From: Sphingobacteriia bacterium
GTDB taxonomy: Bacteria > Bacteroidota > Bacteroidia > Chitinophagales > Chitinophagaceae
Direction: 5' to 3'
Length of the DNA: 64,000 nt
Assembly (NCBI GenBank): GCA_004294135.1
Contig: RDZY01000012.1
Span: 1 to 64,000 of the forward strand
How positions within the stretch are numbered: position 1 is the first letter of the stretch; every line of letters begins with the position of its first letter. This document shows positions 53,713 through 62,601 of this stretch, piece by piece. Below the pieces are notes generated by a model. That model made no database searches, had not been told where the DNA came from, and worked only from the letters and a program-made list of their open reading frames with translations. The position numbers and the translations under genes were made by a program.

Positions 53713-54951
53713 ATGAAAAAAAACATTGCGTTATATTTTTTCATCAGCGTTCTCTTGGGCCTTTGGGCTTGTAAGAAAGAGGCTGGTATTTCTGTAACTG
53801 ATCTGATACAGATAGATTCTGCAACATTGAGAAATGGGGTAATTATCACCGTTTTAAGAGATACTACCACAGTTAGTCTCGGTAATGTGCAAGCAAAATT
53901 TAGTCAAACAAGTACTTGCTTTCCAGGCAAAGAAATATTTAGTTTTACAGCTTCGGGTGTAAACCTTCCTAGTGGTGGTTATTACCATTGGAGTTTTGGA
54001 GATGGTAATATTGCGGATGGAAGTATGGTGACTTATTCTTACCAAGCACCGGGATCTTTTGTGGTTACACTGGAAGTTATGTTGAATACCAATAATACAC
54101 TTGCAAAAATGGTTTTTCCGATTAAAGCAAAGGGTCAACAAACAAAGCCTGAAGCTTCATTTTCTTTCAAGAGTGATTTCCCCAACAACCTTAACTACAT
54201 TACTTTTAACAGCAGTTCTTCGGTAAATCATAGTGATATTATTCAATACAAATATGAGTGGGGTGATGGAAGTTCGCTGGTTTCTTCTATTGGTTTGATA
54301 AGACACGAATTTCCTAAGAAAATAAATGATACTACTTATCCTGTAAAACTTACCATCACTACCAATACTGGTTGCAGTGATGATACAACCATGCCAGTGT
54401 TGATTCCTGGCACTTACAATATCAAAGGCAGTTTTAAAGCAGTTGCATTTGAAGCTTGTACCAACGAAAATTTTATATTTACTGCTGAAGCAGAGCATGT
54501 TCCAACTGGAGCAGTTTATGAATGGGATTTCTCTGATGGAAAGGGATCAAAAATTGGAAACCCTGTTCAATATAAGTATAAATATCCCAATGATTATGAT
54601 GTGATGATGTCGGTTAAATTGAATGGAAGGGAAATTTATAGGACTAATAAATTGGTTCGCTCCAAGGGAGAAAATCCAAAGCCAATAGCAGCTTTTGAGG
54701 AGACGCTGGTATGGAATTATCTCAACACACAACGCTGGTCTTTCAACAGCAGATCTACCATTGCAACCAGCACCATCGATACGTATAAATGGGATTTTGG
54801 CAACGGCAATACAAACAACGAGTTTAATAGTTTCATTGAAACCGTGTTCAATAAAGCGAGTACCTCCCAACAATTTAGAGTACAATTAATTGTAACAGGA
54901 AATGGTTGTGCAGATACAACAAGTAAGATAATCACTATACCGAAAATATAG
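53713..54951 (+). CDS. PKD-domain lipoprotein B (tandem pair)
   Basis: A 412-residue lipoprotein (signal with Cys20 in GLWACKKEAG). PKD motifs: YYHWSFGDGNIADG, YKYEWGDGSSLVSS, AVYEWDFSDGKGSK and DTYKWDFGNGNTNN, four in all. The last Ig fold ends DTTSKIITIPKI, which mirrors the paralogue. It begins 11 bp after gene A, so both are in one transcript. Two copies with the same order of motifs show an ancient tandem duplication; protein identity looks modest, but one 21-base stretch is still identical. It ends 1 bp before the convergent gltA. Confidence 0.88.
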   Translation: MKKNIALYFFISVLLGLWACKKEAGISVTDLIQIDSATLRNGVIITVLRDTTTVSLGNVQAKFSQTSTCFPGKEIFSFTASGVNLPSGGYYHWSFGDGNIADGSMVTYSYQAPGSFVVTLEVMLNTNNTLAKMVFPIKAKGQQTKPEASFSFKSDFPNNLNYITFNSSSSVNHSDIIQYKYEWGDGSSLVSSIGLIRHEFPKKINDTTYPVKLTITTNTGCSDDTTMPVLIPGTYNIKGSFKAVAFEACTNENFIFTAEAEHVPTGAVYEWDFSDGKGSKIGNPVQYKYKYPNDYDVMMSVKLNGREIYRTNKLVRSKGENPKPIAAFEETLVWNYLNTQRWSFNSRSTIATSTIDTYKWDFGNGNTNNEFNSFIETVFNKASTSQQFRVQLIVTGNGCADTTSKIITIPKI

Positions 54952-54952
54952 A

Positions 54953-56278
54953 TCAAGCATCCCAAATCTCATCCTTTCCTTCCAACCAAAGTTTTACCGA
55001 TTCTGTAGTAACAGATTTCGGGCGCTCTAATGGAAAGCCCAATGCCCTATCCCAACAGAGACTAGAAAGTACTCCAAGGGCTCGACTTACCGCAAACAAC
55101 ACCGTATAAAATTCGTATTCTACAAAACCATAATGCACCAATAAAGCACCGCTATGCGCATCTACATTAGGCCAAGGGTTTTTAACTTTTCCCAATGATT
55201 GTAAAATTGGGGGCACTGTTTCATAGATTTTCCAGACAGTATTTACCAACTTATCATCTGGCATATGCTTTTTCCCAAATTCCATTTGTGCTTCAAAGCG
55301 AGGATCTGTTTTACGCAACACTGCGTGACCGTAACCAGGCACAACTTTTCCAGACGACAAAGTTTCTTGAACGTATTGTGCAATTTGATCATTGGATGGA
55401 TCATCGGTTCCTAATTTCTCTTGCATTTCATAAATCCATTTAATCACTTCTTGATTGGCAAGCCCATGCAAAGGACCAGCTAATCCATTCATTCCAGCAG
55501 CATAACTTAAGAAAGGATCACTTAAAGCGGAACCTACCAAATGCGTAGTATGAGCAGATACATTCCCACCTTCATGGTCTGCGTGTATGGTCATGTACAA
55601 GCGCATAAGCTCCATAAAGCTCTCATCATCATAGCCCATCATATGTGCAAAATTCCCAGCCCAATCCAATAGACCATTCGGCTGGATATGTTCGTTATTT
55701 TTGTATTTTCTACGATAAATATAAGCTGCTATCCGAGGAAGACGAGCTATCAAATCCATTGAATCATCATATATAGTGCTCCAATACTCCTTCTTACTCA
55801 CCCCTTTTGAATAAGCTTTCGCAAAATTACTCTCGGTCTGCAATGCCATTACCCCTACCACAAACATCGTCATGGGATGTGTAGTAAGTGGAAGTGCGTC
55901 AATAGTAGCAAATACATGGTTGGGTACATGACTTCTTCGCTGCCAAACACTAGTGATATGATTTACCTCCTCATCAGTAGGCAGTTCACCTACCAACATT
56001 AAATGAAATAGTCCCTCGGGAAGTGGCTCCCCGCCGACTTGAGCTTTGGGTAGTTTTCTTTGCAATTCAGGAATAGAATACCCGCGAAACCGAATACCCT
56101 CCTGTGCATCGAGGAGACTGGTTTCAGTTACAAGTCCCGTTATACCACGCATACCCTGATACACTTGAGACAGTGTTACTTCCCCAATTTTTTTATTCCC
56201 ATGCTGTTTAAGCATTTCTTTGATTTCAATATTCGAAGCATCAGTTTTAGCCTTGAACCTGTCTTTAATAATTCCCAT
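54953..56278 (-). CDS. gltA: Citrate synthase, eukaryote-like type
   Basis: A 441-residue citrate synthase that condenses oxaloacetate and acetyl-CoA. The catalytic residues are His271 (NGLAGPLHGLANQEV), His318 (GYGHAVLRKTDPR) and Asp373 (NPWPNVDAHSG), with the same spacing as His274, His320 and Asp375 of the mitochondrial enzyme. Stretches such as DHEGGNVSAHTTHLVGSAL and FPLERPKSVTTE follow the mitochondrial sequence closely, while the E. coli hexameric type differs. A similar eukaryote-like enzyme is known in Geobacter. It is a single gene; the spacer to lptG is 127 bp. Confidence 0.94.
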   Translation of the reverse strand: MGIIKDRFKAKTDASNIEIKEMLKQHGNKKIGEVTLSQVYQGMRGITGLVTETSLLDAQEGIRFRGYSIPELQRKLPKAQVGGEPLPEGLFHLMLVGELPTDEEVNHITSVWQRRSHVPNHVFATIDALPLTTHPMTMFVVGVMALQTESNFAKAYSKGVSKKEYWSTIYDDSMDLIARLPRIAAYIYRRKYKNNEHIQPNGLLDWAGNFAHMMGYDDESFMELMRLYMTIHADHEGGNVSAHTTHLVGSALSDPFLSYAAGMNGLAGPLHGLANQEVIKWIYEMQEKLGTDDPSNDQIAQYVQETLSSGKVVPGYGHAVLRKTDPRFEAQMEFGKKHMPDDKLVNTVWKIYETVPPILQSLGKVKNPWPNVDAHSGALLVHYGFVEYEFYTVLFAVSRALGVLSSLCWDRALGFPLERPKSVTTESVKLWLEGKDEIWDA

Positions 56279-56405
56279 GAAATTAATATTTAATATTGGG
56301 TGTAAAGTAAATCTACTGAAGCAGCTTATTCTATTTCAGGTGTTAAAGATAATCTAAGTTCTATCTATAACAAAATTCGAGCCATTCTGTTGTTAGAAAT
56401 TCGTT

Positions 56406-57497
56406 TTATTTAGGTGCTTTTCTATATAAGTACCCTATTACTAATATAAAAATAAAATTAGGGATCCAAGTGGCTAATATTGGGGGAAGATTTCCTTTGG
56501 TAGAGAAAATAGTAGAAAACCGATCGGTAATTATAAAAATTGCAGCAATTACAAAACCAATTGCCAAGTGCACCCCGCTTCCACCCCTCACTTTCCTACC
56601 AGCAATAATGGCTCCAATAATGGTGAGCAGCATCACTGTAGCACAAGTTGCGTCTCTTCTATAACGTTCTACTTTAAGTCCATTTAAGCCTTCTGAACCC
56701 CTAAGTTCTTCCAATTCAATAAATCGTTTTAGTTCAGGGGTTGTTAATTTATCCTTGGTATACTTGTCTTTGGTTAAATCGTACGGTTTGAAGTTAAAAT
56801 TCATTTGCTTGGTAAATTCAAGCACAACCGATTCGCGCATTGGATACAGTTTTCTTTCAAGTACCAGATCCAATCTCCACTTTTTGGTGGCTGTATCCCA
56901 AATAATGGTTTCTGCTCGGAGGTTTTCAGTCACCTTATTTTGCTTAACTGTATACAAAAAAACAGGACCTCCGCGCTTGGTAACGGTATCATAAAAGTGA
57001 ATGCCCGCATACGTGAATGAATCAATGCGTAGGTAGATATTACTGGACTTACCAAGAAGGGAATTATAGCTTGAATTGGCATCAATATATTTTGCTTCAA
57101 AATTACCCCGTACAACATTGGCATTGGGAACCACATATTGGTTGGCAAACCACAATAGTATGGCTAAGAAAATACCACCAACCCAATAGGGTCTTAACCA
57201 CCTGGCATAACTGGTTCCACCAGCAAGTATGGCAATAATTTCACTGTTGCCCGCCATTTTAGAGGTAAAAAAGATGACCGCAATAAAAACAAATAAAGGG
57301 AATAATAAGGCAATTATATGCGGCACGAATCCAGCATAATAATCAAATACTATAGCGCGAAAACCCAGTCCCGATTTTACAAAATCATCCGTTTTCTCAC
57401 TTATATCTACTACAATTGCAATCACTGCAAATAAAAAAATAGCAAAGAAAAAAGTAGTAAGAAATTTACGTAGTATATACCAATCCAGTTTTCGCAT
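56406..57497 (-). CDS. lptG: LptF/LptG family permease
   Basis: A 363-residue membrane protein of the lipopolysaccharide export complex. It has six membrane segments, three at each end, around a periplasmic beta-jellyroll (about 125-265). It starts MRKLDWYILRKFLTTFFFA, typical for this family in Bacteroidota, and MAGNSEIIAILAGGTSYARWLRP is the LptF/G coupling helix. With LptB it drives LPS through the LptC-A-D bridge. LptF and LptG are hard to tell apart; the symbol is tentative. The start at 57497 fits homologues; a longer frame to 57578 has no support. tgt lies upstream, after a terminator. Confidence 0.85.
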   Translation of the reverse strand: MRKLDWYILRKFLTTFFFAIFLFAVIAIVVDISEKTDDFVKSGLGFRAIVFDYYAGFVPHIIALLFPLFVFIAVIFFTSKMAGNSEIIAILAGGTSYARWLRPYWVGGIFLAILLWFANQYVVPNANVVRGNFEAKYIDANSSYNSLLGKSSNIYLRIDSFTYAGIHFYDTVTKRGGPVFLYTVKQNKVTENLRAETIIWDTATKKWRLDLVLERKLYPMRESVVLEFTKQMNFNFKPYDLTKDKYTKDKLTTPELKRFIELEELRGSEGLNGLKVERYRRDATCATVMLLTIIGAIIAGRKVRGGSGVHLAIGFVIAAIFIITDRFSTIFSTKGNLPPILATWIPNFIFILVIGYLYRKAPK

Positions 57498-57630
57498 CAA
57501 CTCAAAGATAGAAAAAAATACATCCATAGAAATGGATGTACGATTTTGGACTTCAGTAGGTAACGGATCAATAAGCATTGCTAAAATAGCATCTACCTAA
57601 TTATTAGCCTTAATTTAATTTCGAAAGTGT

Positions 57631-57677
57631 ATAAAAATAATGCACCCTCGCACTTATCCCCAACTTGGGGCATTATT
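57631..57677 (-). terminator. Probable terminator of tgt
   Basis: Arms 57636-57643 and 57670-57677 (AATAATGC / GCATTATT) enclose a further CCC/GGG pairing and a CCCCAA-TTGGGG palindrome. On the minus strand the structure is followed by TTTTTAT. The long, imperfect hairpin makes it less certain than the others. Confidence 0.5.
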
Positions 57678-57702
57678 TAATTAATGAAAAATAGGCAACT
57701 AA

Positions 57703-58842
57703 CTATAACTTATGCTCTATTATTTTTAGCATTTGAGACTTCCAACTGCTATATGTACCATCCATAATATGGCGTCGCGCTTCTTTCACCAGCCATAAAT
57801 AGAAGGATAAATTATGTATACTTGCCAGTTCCAATGCCAGAATTTCTCCTGCCACAAATAGATGGCGTAAATATGCTTTTGAATAATACTGGCTCATTTC
57901 TACAGGCAAGCCCGGATCAATACAAGAAAAATCCTTTGCCCATTTTTTATTCCGGATATTGATAACACCTTGTGTAGTAAATAACATCCCATTTCGGCCA
58001 TTACGAGTTGGCATTACACAGTCAAACATATCAATACCCAAATCAATACATTCAAGCAAGTTCCAGGGCGTTCCTACCCCCATTAAATAGCGTGGCTTAT
58101 TGATAGGTAAATTCTCTGCACATAAAGCAGTAAACTCATACATCATATCTGCTGGCTCTCCCACACTTAACCCCCCAATGGCATTCCCTACTGCATTTTT
58201 GCTGGCTATATATTCACATGATGCTTTGCGCAAATCTTTATATGTACTGCCTTGTACAATTGGGAATAAATTTTGTGTATACCCATATTTATCGGGTGTT
58301 TCATGTAAGCGAGTAAAACATCTATCCAGCCAACGGTGGGTTAGGTCCATACTTTTTTTAGCATAAGCATATTCACTCGGATAAGGTGGACACTCATCAA
58401 AAGCCATGATGATATCCGCACCAATACTACGTTGAATATCCATTACATATTCTGGGGAAAACAAGTGCTTACTCCCATCAATATGCGATTGAAATACTAC
58501 GCCCTCTTCTTTTATTTTTCTATTAGAAGCCAGAGAAAATACTTGGTATCCTCCGCTATCTGTAAGGATGGGCAGATCCCATCCATTGAATTTGTGTAAT
58601 CCCCCAGCAGCTTCCAGCACTTCTGTTCCAGGGCGCAAGTATAAATGATAGGTATTACCTAAAATAATTTGAGCCTGAACATCCAACTTAAGTTGTTGTT
58701 GCGAAACTGCTTTTACACTACCTACTGTACCAACGGGCATAAAAATAGGGGTTTCTATTATCCCATGATCCGTAGTAATGGTGCCTGCTCTTGCTGCGGT
58801 ACCATTTGTTGTTTTTTTCAACACAAAAGAAAGATCAGCCAT
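57703..58842 (-). CDS. tgt: tRNA-guanine transglycosylase, zinc cysteines missing
   Basis: A 379-residue Tgt that puts preQ1 into position 34 of tRNAs with GUN anticodons. The active-site TDSGGYQVFSLA, the nucleophile region DMFDCVMPTRNGRNG and GGLSVGEPADMMYEF are present; the Val in SVGE suits preQ1 rather than queuine. The usual zinc site CxCxxC before YSRAYLRHL is absent: here the stretch is DPGLPVEMSQYYSKAYLRHL, with Leu, Val and Ser at the three Cys positions, while the His in SIHNL remains. The fold may be stable without zinc, or zinc may be bound otherwise. Its -7 box lies 4 nt before the ATG. Confidence 0.93.
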   Translation of the reverse strand: MADLSFVLKKTTNGTAARAGTITTDHGIIETPIFMPVGTVGSVKAVSQQQLKLDVQAQIILGNTYHLYLRPGTEVLEAAGGLHKFNGWDLPILTDSGGYQVFSLASNRKIKEEGVVFQSHIDGSKHLFSPEYVMDIQRSIGADIIMAFDECPPYPSEYAYAKKSMDLTHRWLDRCFTRLHETPDKYGYTQNLFPIVQGSTYKDLRKASCEYIASKNAVGNAIGGLSVGEPADMMYEFTALCAENLPINKPRYLMGVGTPWNLLECIDLGIDMFDCVMPTRNGRNGMLFTTQGVINIRNKKWAKDFSCIDPGLPVEMSQYYSKAYLRHLFVAGEILALELASIHNLSFYLWLVKEARRHIMDGTYSSWKSQMLKIIEHKL

Positions 58843-58846
58843 AACG

Positions 58847-58877
58847 CAAAAGTAAGGATTAGGTGATATACCTTAAA
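58847..58877 (-). promoter_or_regulatory. Promoter of tgt, leaderless geometry
   Basis: TACTTTTG at 58854-58847 on the minus strand matches TAnnTTTG; TTTA at 58877-58874 is a near -33 box with a 19-bp spacer. The -7 box ends 4 nt before the A of the ATG at 58842, the same distance as at ffs, so the mRNA should begin at or next to the start codon. Confidence 0.6.
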
Positions 58878-58901
58878 GCATCTTCCTTCAATCAAACCCC
58901 T

Positions 58902-58909
58902 TATTTTTG
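58902..58909 (+). promoter_or_regulatory. -7 box of the GT2 gene, leaderless geometry
   Basis: TATTTTTG matches TAnnTTTG and ends 4 nt before the ATG at 58914. No -33 TTTG is visible. It faces away from the tgt promoter, 48 bp apart. Confidence 0.5.
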
Positions 58910-58913
58910 TGGG

Positions 58914-60038
58914 ATGATCATTTCACCTATTGTTTGGATAATCTGTTTCGGGCTTTTTTGTACCGTTATTGTATTCCAGTTATTCTATTATCTCTATTTT
59001 TTTAGAAGGCTGGCCATATACCAACAAGTTTCTAAAGAGGAATCTGTTCAGCATCCAGTATCTGTGGTTATTTGCGCAAGAGATGAAGCTCATAATCTGG
59101 TAAAAAATTTACCCGGTATTTTGGTACAGGATTATCCGACTACGCATGAAGTAGTATTGGTAAACGACAACTCAAGCGATGAAAGCAAATATGTGATTGA
59201 TGAATTCAAGCGTTCTTTTAAGAACCTGAATATGGTAGAACTTACTCAAGAAGCTAAAATGATTACTGGGAAAAAATTTCCATTATCCATGGGCATTAAA
59301 AGTTCCAAATATGAAATTGTATTACTCACCGATGCCGATTGCGTTCCTGCTTCCGAACACTGGATCAGCAAAATGCAGAATGCTTATCAGGATGATACAG
59401 AGATTGTTTTAGGGTATGGTGCTTACCATAAAAAGAAGGGCATTTTGAATAAATTAATCAGATTCGAAACCTTTCATACTGCGCTTCAATATCTCTCTTA
59501 TGCACTGGCAGGTATGCCATATATGGGTGTAGGAAGAAATTTAAGTTATAAGAAAAATTTATTCTTTAAGAATAAAGGCTTTTCATCTATCAACCAAATT
59601 CCAAGTGGTGATGACGACTTATTCATTAACCAAGTAGCTACCAATACCAATACTGCTATTGAAATTGATCCAGATACATTTACCCTCAGTGAACCAAAAG
59701 CAAGTTGGAACGATTGGATGGCACAAAAATATAGGCACTATTCTACTGGAAAATATTATAAGTCCATTCATAAATTTTTATTAGGCGGATATTCATTTTC
59801 ACTTTTCTTAGTCTATCCCCTTTTTATTTTATCCATGCTATTTTTTAACTGGCAATTGGCCATCCTATTCTTCTCAATTCGCTTTATTGTACAGGCATGG
59901 ACCTATTTTAAAGTCATGAAAAAACTGGGCGAAAGTGACCTCTTCCCTTGGTTTTTATTATTGGATATTTGGATGTTTTTTTACTATTTATTTACTATAC
60001 CCGCAATATGGAAAGCTCCCCGCAAAAACTGGAATTAA
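58914..60038 (+). CDS. Membrane glycosyltransferase family 2
   Basis: A 374-residue protein with an N-terminal membrane segment (about 5-28), a GT-A domain and two or three C-terminal segments (about 300-365). Motifs: SVVICARDEAHNLVKNLPGIL, LVNDNSSDES, the DxD LTDADCVP and the late GDDDLFINQVA with KYRHYSTGKYY, close to the QxxRW position. This is the layout of processive membrane GT2 enzymes, although KYRHY differs from QxxRW. The start at 58914 (MIISPIVWII) matches the -7 box; a frame from 58863 would start upstream of it. The rsmG gene begins 31 bp before its end. Confidence 0.88.
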   Translation: MIISPIVWIICFGLFCTVIVFQLFYYLYFFRRLAIYQQVSKEESVQHPVSVVICARDEAHNLVKNLPGILVQDYPTTHEVVLVNDNSSDESKYVIDEFKRSFKNLNMVELTQEAKMITGKKFPLSMGIKSSKYEIVLLTDADCVPASEHWISKMQNAYQDDTEIVLGYGAYHKKKGILNKLIRFETFHTALQYLSYALAGMPYMGVGRNLSYKKNLFFKNKGFSSINQIPSGDDDLFINQVATNTNTAIEIDPDTFTLSEPKASWNDWMAQKYRHYSTGKYYKSIHKFLLGGYSFSLFLVYPLFILSMLFFNWQLAILFFSIRFIVQAWTYFKVMKKLGESDLFPWFLLLDIWMFFYYLFTIPAIWKAPRKNWN

Positions 60039-60667
60039 TTGTTAAATACTTTGCTGACTTCTCAGAGCTACAATTAAAGCAGCTTGCATTACTAGATCCA
60101 CTCTATACAGAATGGAATGCAAAAATTAATGTGATCTCTCGAAAAGATATAGATGCTATTTATCTACACCATATTTTACATTCCCTAAGTATTGCAGCAA
60201 TTGTAGAGTTTGAAAAAGGAACCAATATCATTGATATTGGCTGTGGTGGCGGGTTTCCAGGCATTCCTCTAGCCATTTTTTTTCCAGATGTCAAATTTCA
60301 TTTGGTAGACAGTATTGCCAAAAAATTAAAAGTAGTGGAAGCCGTTTGTGAAGGTGCAGGCATTCTAAATATTACCACGCAACATACCCGAGCCGAAGAT
60401 ATTAAAAATAGAAAATTTGACTATGCCATTTCTAGGGCTGTTGCCCCGCTTAAAGACTTGTTGAAATGGAGTATGCCCCTATTGAAAAAACAAGCAGGGA
60501 ATTCTTCTGGTCCCGATACCATTCGGAATGGGTTGATCTCTTTAAAAGGCGGTGATCTTGCACAGGAAATTTTTGAAAGTGGCGCACGTCCTAAAATGAT
60601 GCCCATTCGTAAAATATTTCCAGAAGAATATTTTGAAGAAAAATACATCTTACACATAGCACGTTAA
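60008..60667 (+). CDS. rsmG: 16S rRNA (guanine(527)-N(7))-methyltransferase
   Basis: A 219-residue SAM methyltransferase. It has the RsmG pattern: WNAKINVISRKDIDAIYLHHILHSL, the SAM loop IIDIGCGGGFPGIPLAI, HTRAEDI and DYAISRAVAPL. It methylates G527 of 16S rRNA near the decoding site; loss gives low-level streptomycin resistance in other bacteria. The start at 60008 (MESSPQKLELIVKYF) overlaps the GT2 gene by 31 bp, so the two are coupled. It ends 7 bp before the convergent M1 peptidase gene. Confidence 0.94.
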   Translation: MESSPQKLELIVKYFADFSELQLKQLALLDPLYTEWNAKINVISRKDIDAIYLHHILHSLSIAAIVEFEKGTNIIDIGCGGGFPGIPLAIFFPDVKFHLVDSIAKKLKVVEAVCEGAGILNITTQHTRAEDIKNRKFDYAISRAVAPLKDLLKWSMPLLKKQAGNSSGPDTIRNGLISLKGGDLAQEIFESGARPKMMPIRKIFPEEYFEEKYILHIAR

Positions 60668-60674
60668 CAACCAT

Positions 60675-62534
60675 CTAATCCGGTATAACCAATTTATTAT
60701 TGGATCTATTCACGTCAGCCATCCGCATACTTGGATCTATTTCAATAGATTTAAGATCTTTAACAGCTCTCGATGTTGTAAAAATATAATCAGGGTGCGT
60801 CCATCTCCAAGCAGCATGAACTGTTAGTGGCATTGTATTTTCAGCCGGCTTCACCCCATACATCAGATTCAAGGGAATAGTATGTAGCTCCTGTGTACCA
60901 TCTTTAAAAGTAAGGAGCACATCAATTGGCATTGGCATTTTTCCAATCCGCTTTATTGTAATGCCTGTTTTGCCATCTGATATTGCAATATCTCCCACAC
61001 TATAATCAATTGTTTTGGTAGTATTAATCCAATATTCTTTGTACCAATCAAGTTCCATCCCACTTTCTTTCTCCGCAACACGAATAAAATCATTCGGATT
61101 GGGATGTTTGAACTTCCACGCATGGTAATAACTGAGTAGTATTTTATCCCTAATACTGTCCCCCACTATATAACCTAATTGTGTAATAAATACGGCACCC
61201 TTACTATATGCTGCGGTACTGTATGCATAATTGGTATTGAAATGATCTGCATGGGTACTAGCAGGTTCCTCGTATCCACTCTTTGCAAGAGAAAAATAAC
61301 TTTTATAAGAAGCTTCATGCCAGAAACCAGGTTGATTTCTAAGTGATGCCATCACCCTCGTACTTGAATAATCGGTGAAACCTTCATCCATCCAAGGATA
61401 TAAAGCTTCATTGGTTCCCAATATCATCTGGTACCAACTGTGCATCCACTCATGAATGGCCGTGCCAATACTGGCCGATTTAATTAGGGTAGCCATTGGA
61501 TATTCCATTCCCCCATCACCACCCTGAATAAAAGTATAAGTCTTGTATGGATAAGCTCCAAACGATTTTGATATCAAAGGATAAGCCATGGCACAGGTAT
61601 CTGCCATTTTTTGCCAACGGTTTTCTAAGGAGTCCACTTGCTTGTATATAATTCTAAGTAAAGGCCCTTTTTCGGTTGTTCTGGTAATCATTTTATAGGT
61701 TGGATCTGCGGCCCACATAAAATCGTGCACATTATGAGCCTGCCATTTCCAAGTCAGCATATTCCCAGTAATAGGCCTTGGCATTACACCTGCTTGCTGA
61801 TACCCAAAACCGACTTCCTGAGCATTTAACAAATCACCACCAGCTGCTACCATATAATTTTTATCGATGGTAATATTCACCTCATAATCGCCCCAAACAC
61901 CATAGAATTCCCTTGCAATATAGGGATTGGCATTCCATCCTTGGTAATCATATTCTACCATCTTAGGATACCACTGGCTCATACTGTAACGAATACCTTC
62001 CTTATTGTCTCTCCCACTCCTGCGTACTTGTAATGGAACCTGTGCCTCAAAAACAATATCAATATTGGTTTTTGATTTGGGTAAAATTGGTTTGCTCAGC
62101 ACCACTTCTAAAATAGTTTCCTGTTCTTTTAATAACTGGGCTACGCCATTTATTTGAACTGATTTTACGCGTTGGTAACCTATTTCGTTTGGAGTAAGTC
62201 TGCCAATTCTATCTTTCACACGTGCATCCCAATCGAGTCCATCATTATTCTTTTTAGGATCAGCCAATACAGTCTTCCCCATCTCTTTACTGCGAACATC
62301 CATACTGCTATTGGGTTGAAATGCATTCCAATACAAGTGGAAGAAAATACGCTTCAAAGTGTCCGGCGATTGATTAAAATACTCCAGCTTTTCTATCCCG
62401 CTAAACCGATTGGTGAGTACATCTAATTTCACATCTATATTGTACTTTATTTTCTGTTGCCAACGATCAGGCTGGGCTGATAGCGTTGTAATTAGCAAGC
62501 TAAGCATACAGCAGATGGTTATTATTTTCTTCAT
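60675..62534 (-). CDS. M1 family metallopeptidase, 619 residues
   Basis: A signal peptide (ends near LSAQ, about 21) precedes an M1 domain with GMEYPMATLI in place of GAMEN, the zinc motif HEWMHSWYQ and Glu in MDEGFTDYSS. It lacks the long C-terminal part of the other M1 enzyme in this window, and ends soon after the catalytic domain with a beta-sandwich (about 520-619). Both share GMEYP and the late phrase on MADVNRSNN/TADINEANN, so they are distant paralogues. It lies 67 bp after rsmI on the same strand. Confidence 0.9.
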   Translation of the reverse strand: MKKIITICCMLSLLITTLSAQPDRWQQKIKYNIDVKLDVLTNRFSGIEKLEYFNQSPDTLKRIFFHLYWNAFQPNSSMDVRSKEMGKTVLADPKKNNDGLDWDARVKDRIGRLTPNEIGYQRVKSVQINGVAQLLKEQETILEVVLSKPILPKSKTNIDIVFEAQVPLQVRRSGRDNKEGIRYSMSQWYPKMVEYDYQGWNANPYIAREFYGVWGDYEVNITIDKNYMVAAGGDLLNAQEVGFGYQQAGVMPRPITGNMLTWKWQAHNVHDFMWAADPTYKMITRTTEKGPLLRIIYKQVDSLENRWQKMADTCAMAYPLISKSFGAYPYKTYTFIQGGDGGMEYPMATLIKSASIGTAIHEWMHSWYQMILGTNEALYPWMDEGFTDYSSTRVMASLRNQPGFWHEASYKSYFSLAKSGYEEPASTHADHFNTNYAYSTAAYSKGAVFITQLGYIVGDSIRDKILLSYYHAWKFKHPNPNDFIRVAEKESGMELDWYKEYWINTTKTIDYSVGDIAISDGKTGITIKRIGKMPMPIDVLLTFKDGTQELHTIPLNLMYGVKPAENTMPLTVHAAWRWTHPDYIFTTSRAVKDLKSIEIDPSMRMADVNRSNNKLVIPD

Positions 62535-62601
62535 AGATTGATATTATAATTTAGAAATAATATTTTTTATACCCCGAGTAGTTGTGAAGCAGATCAACTT
62601 G

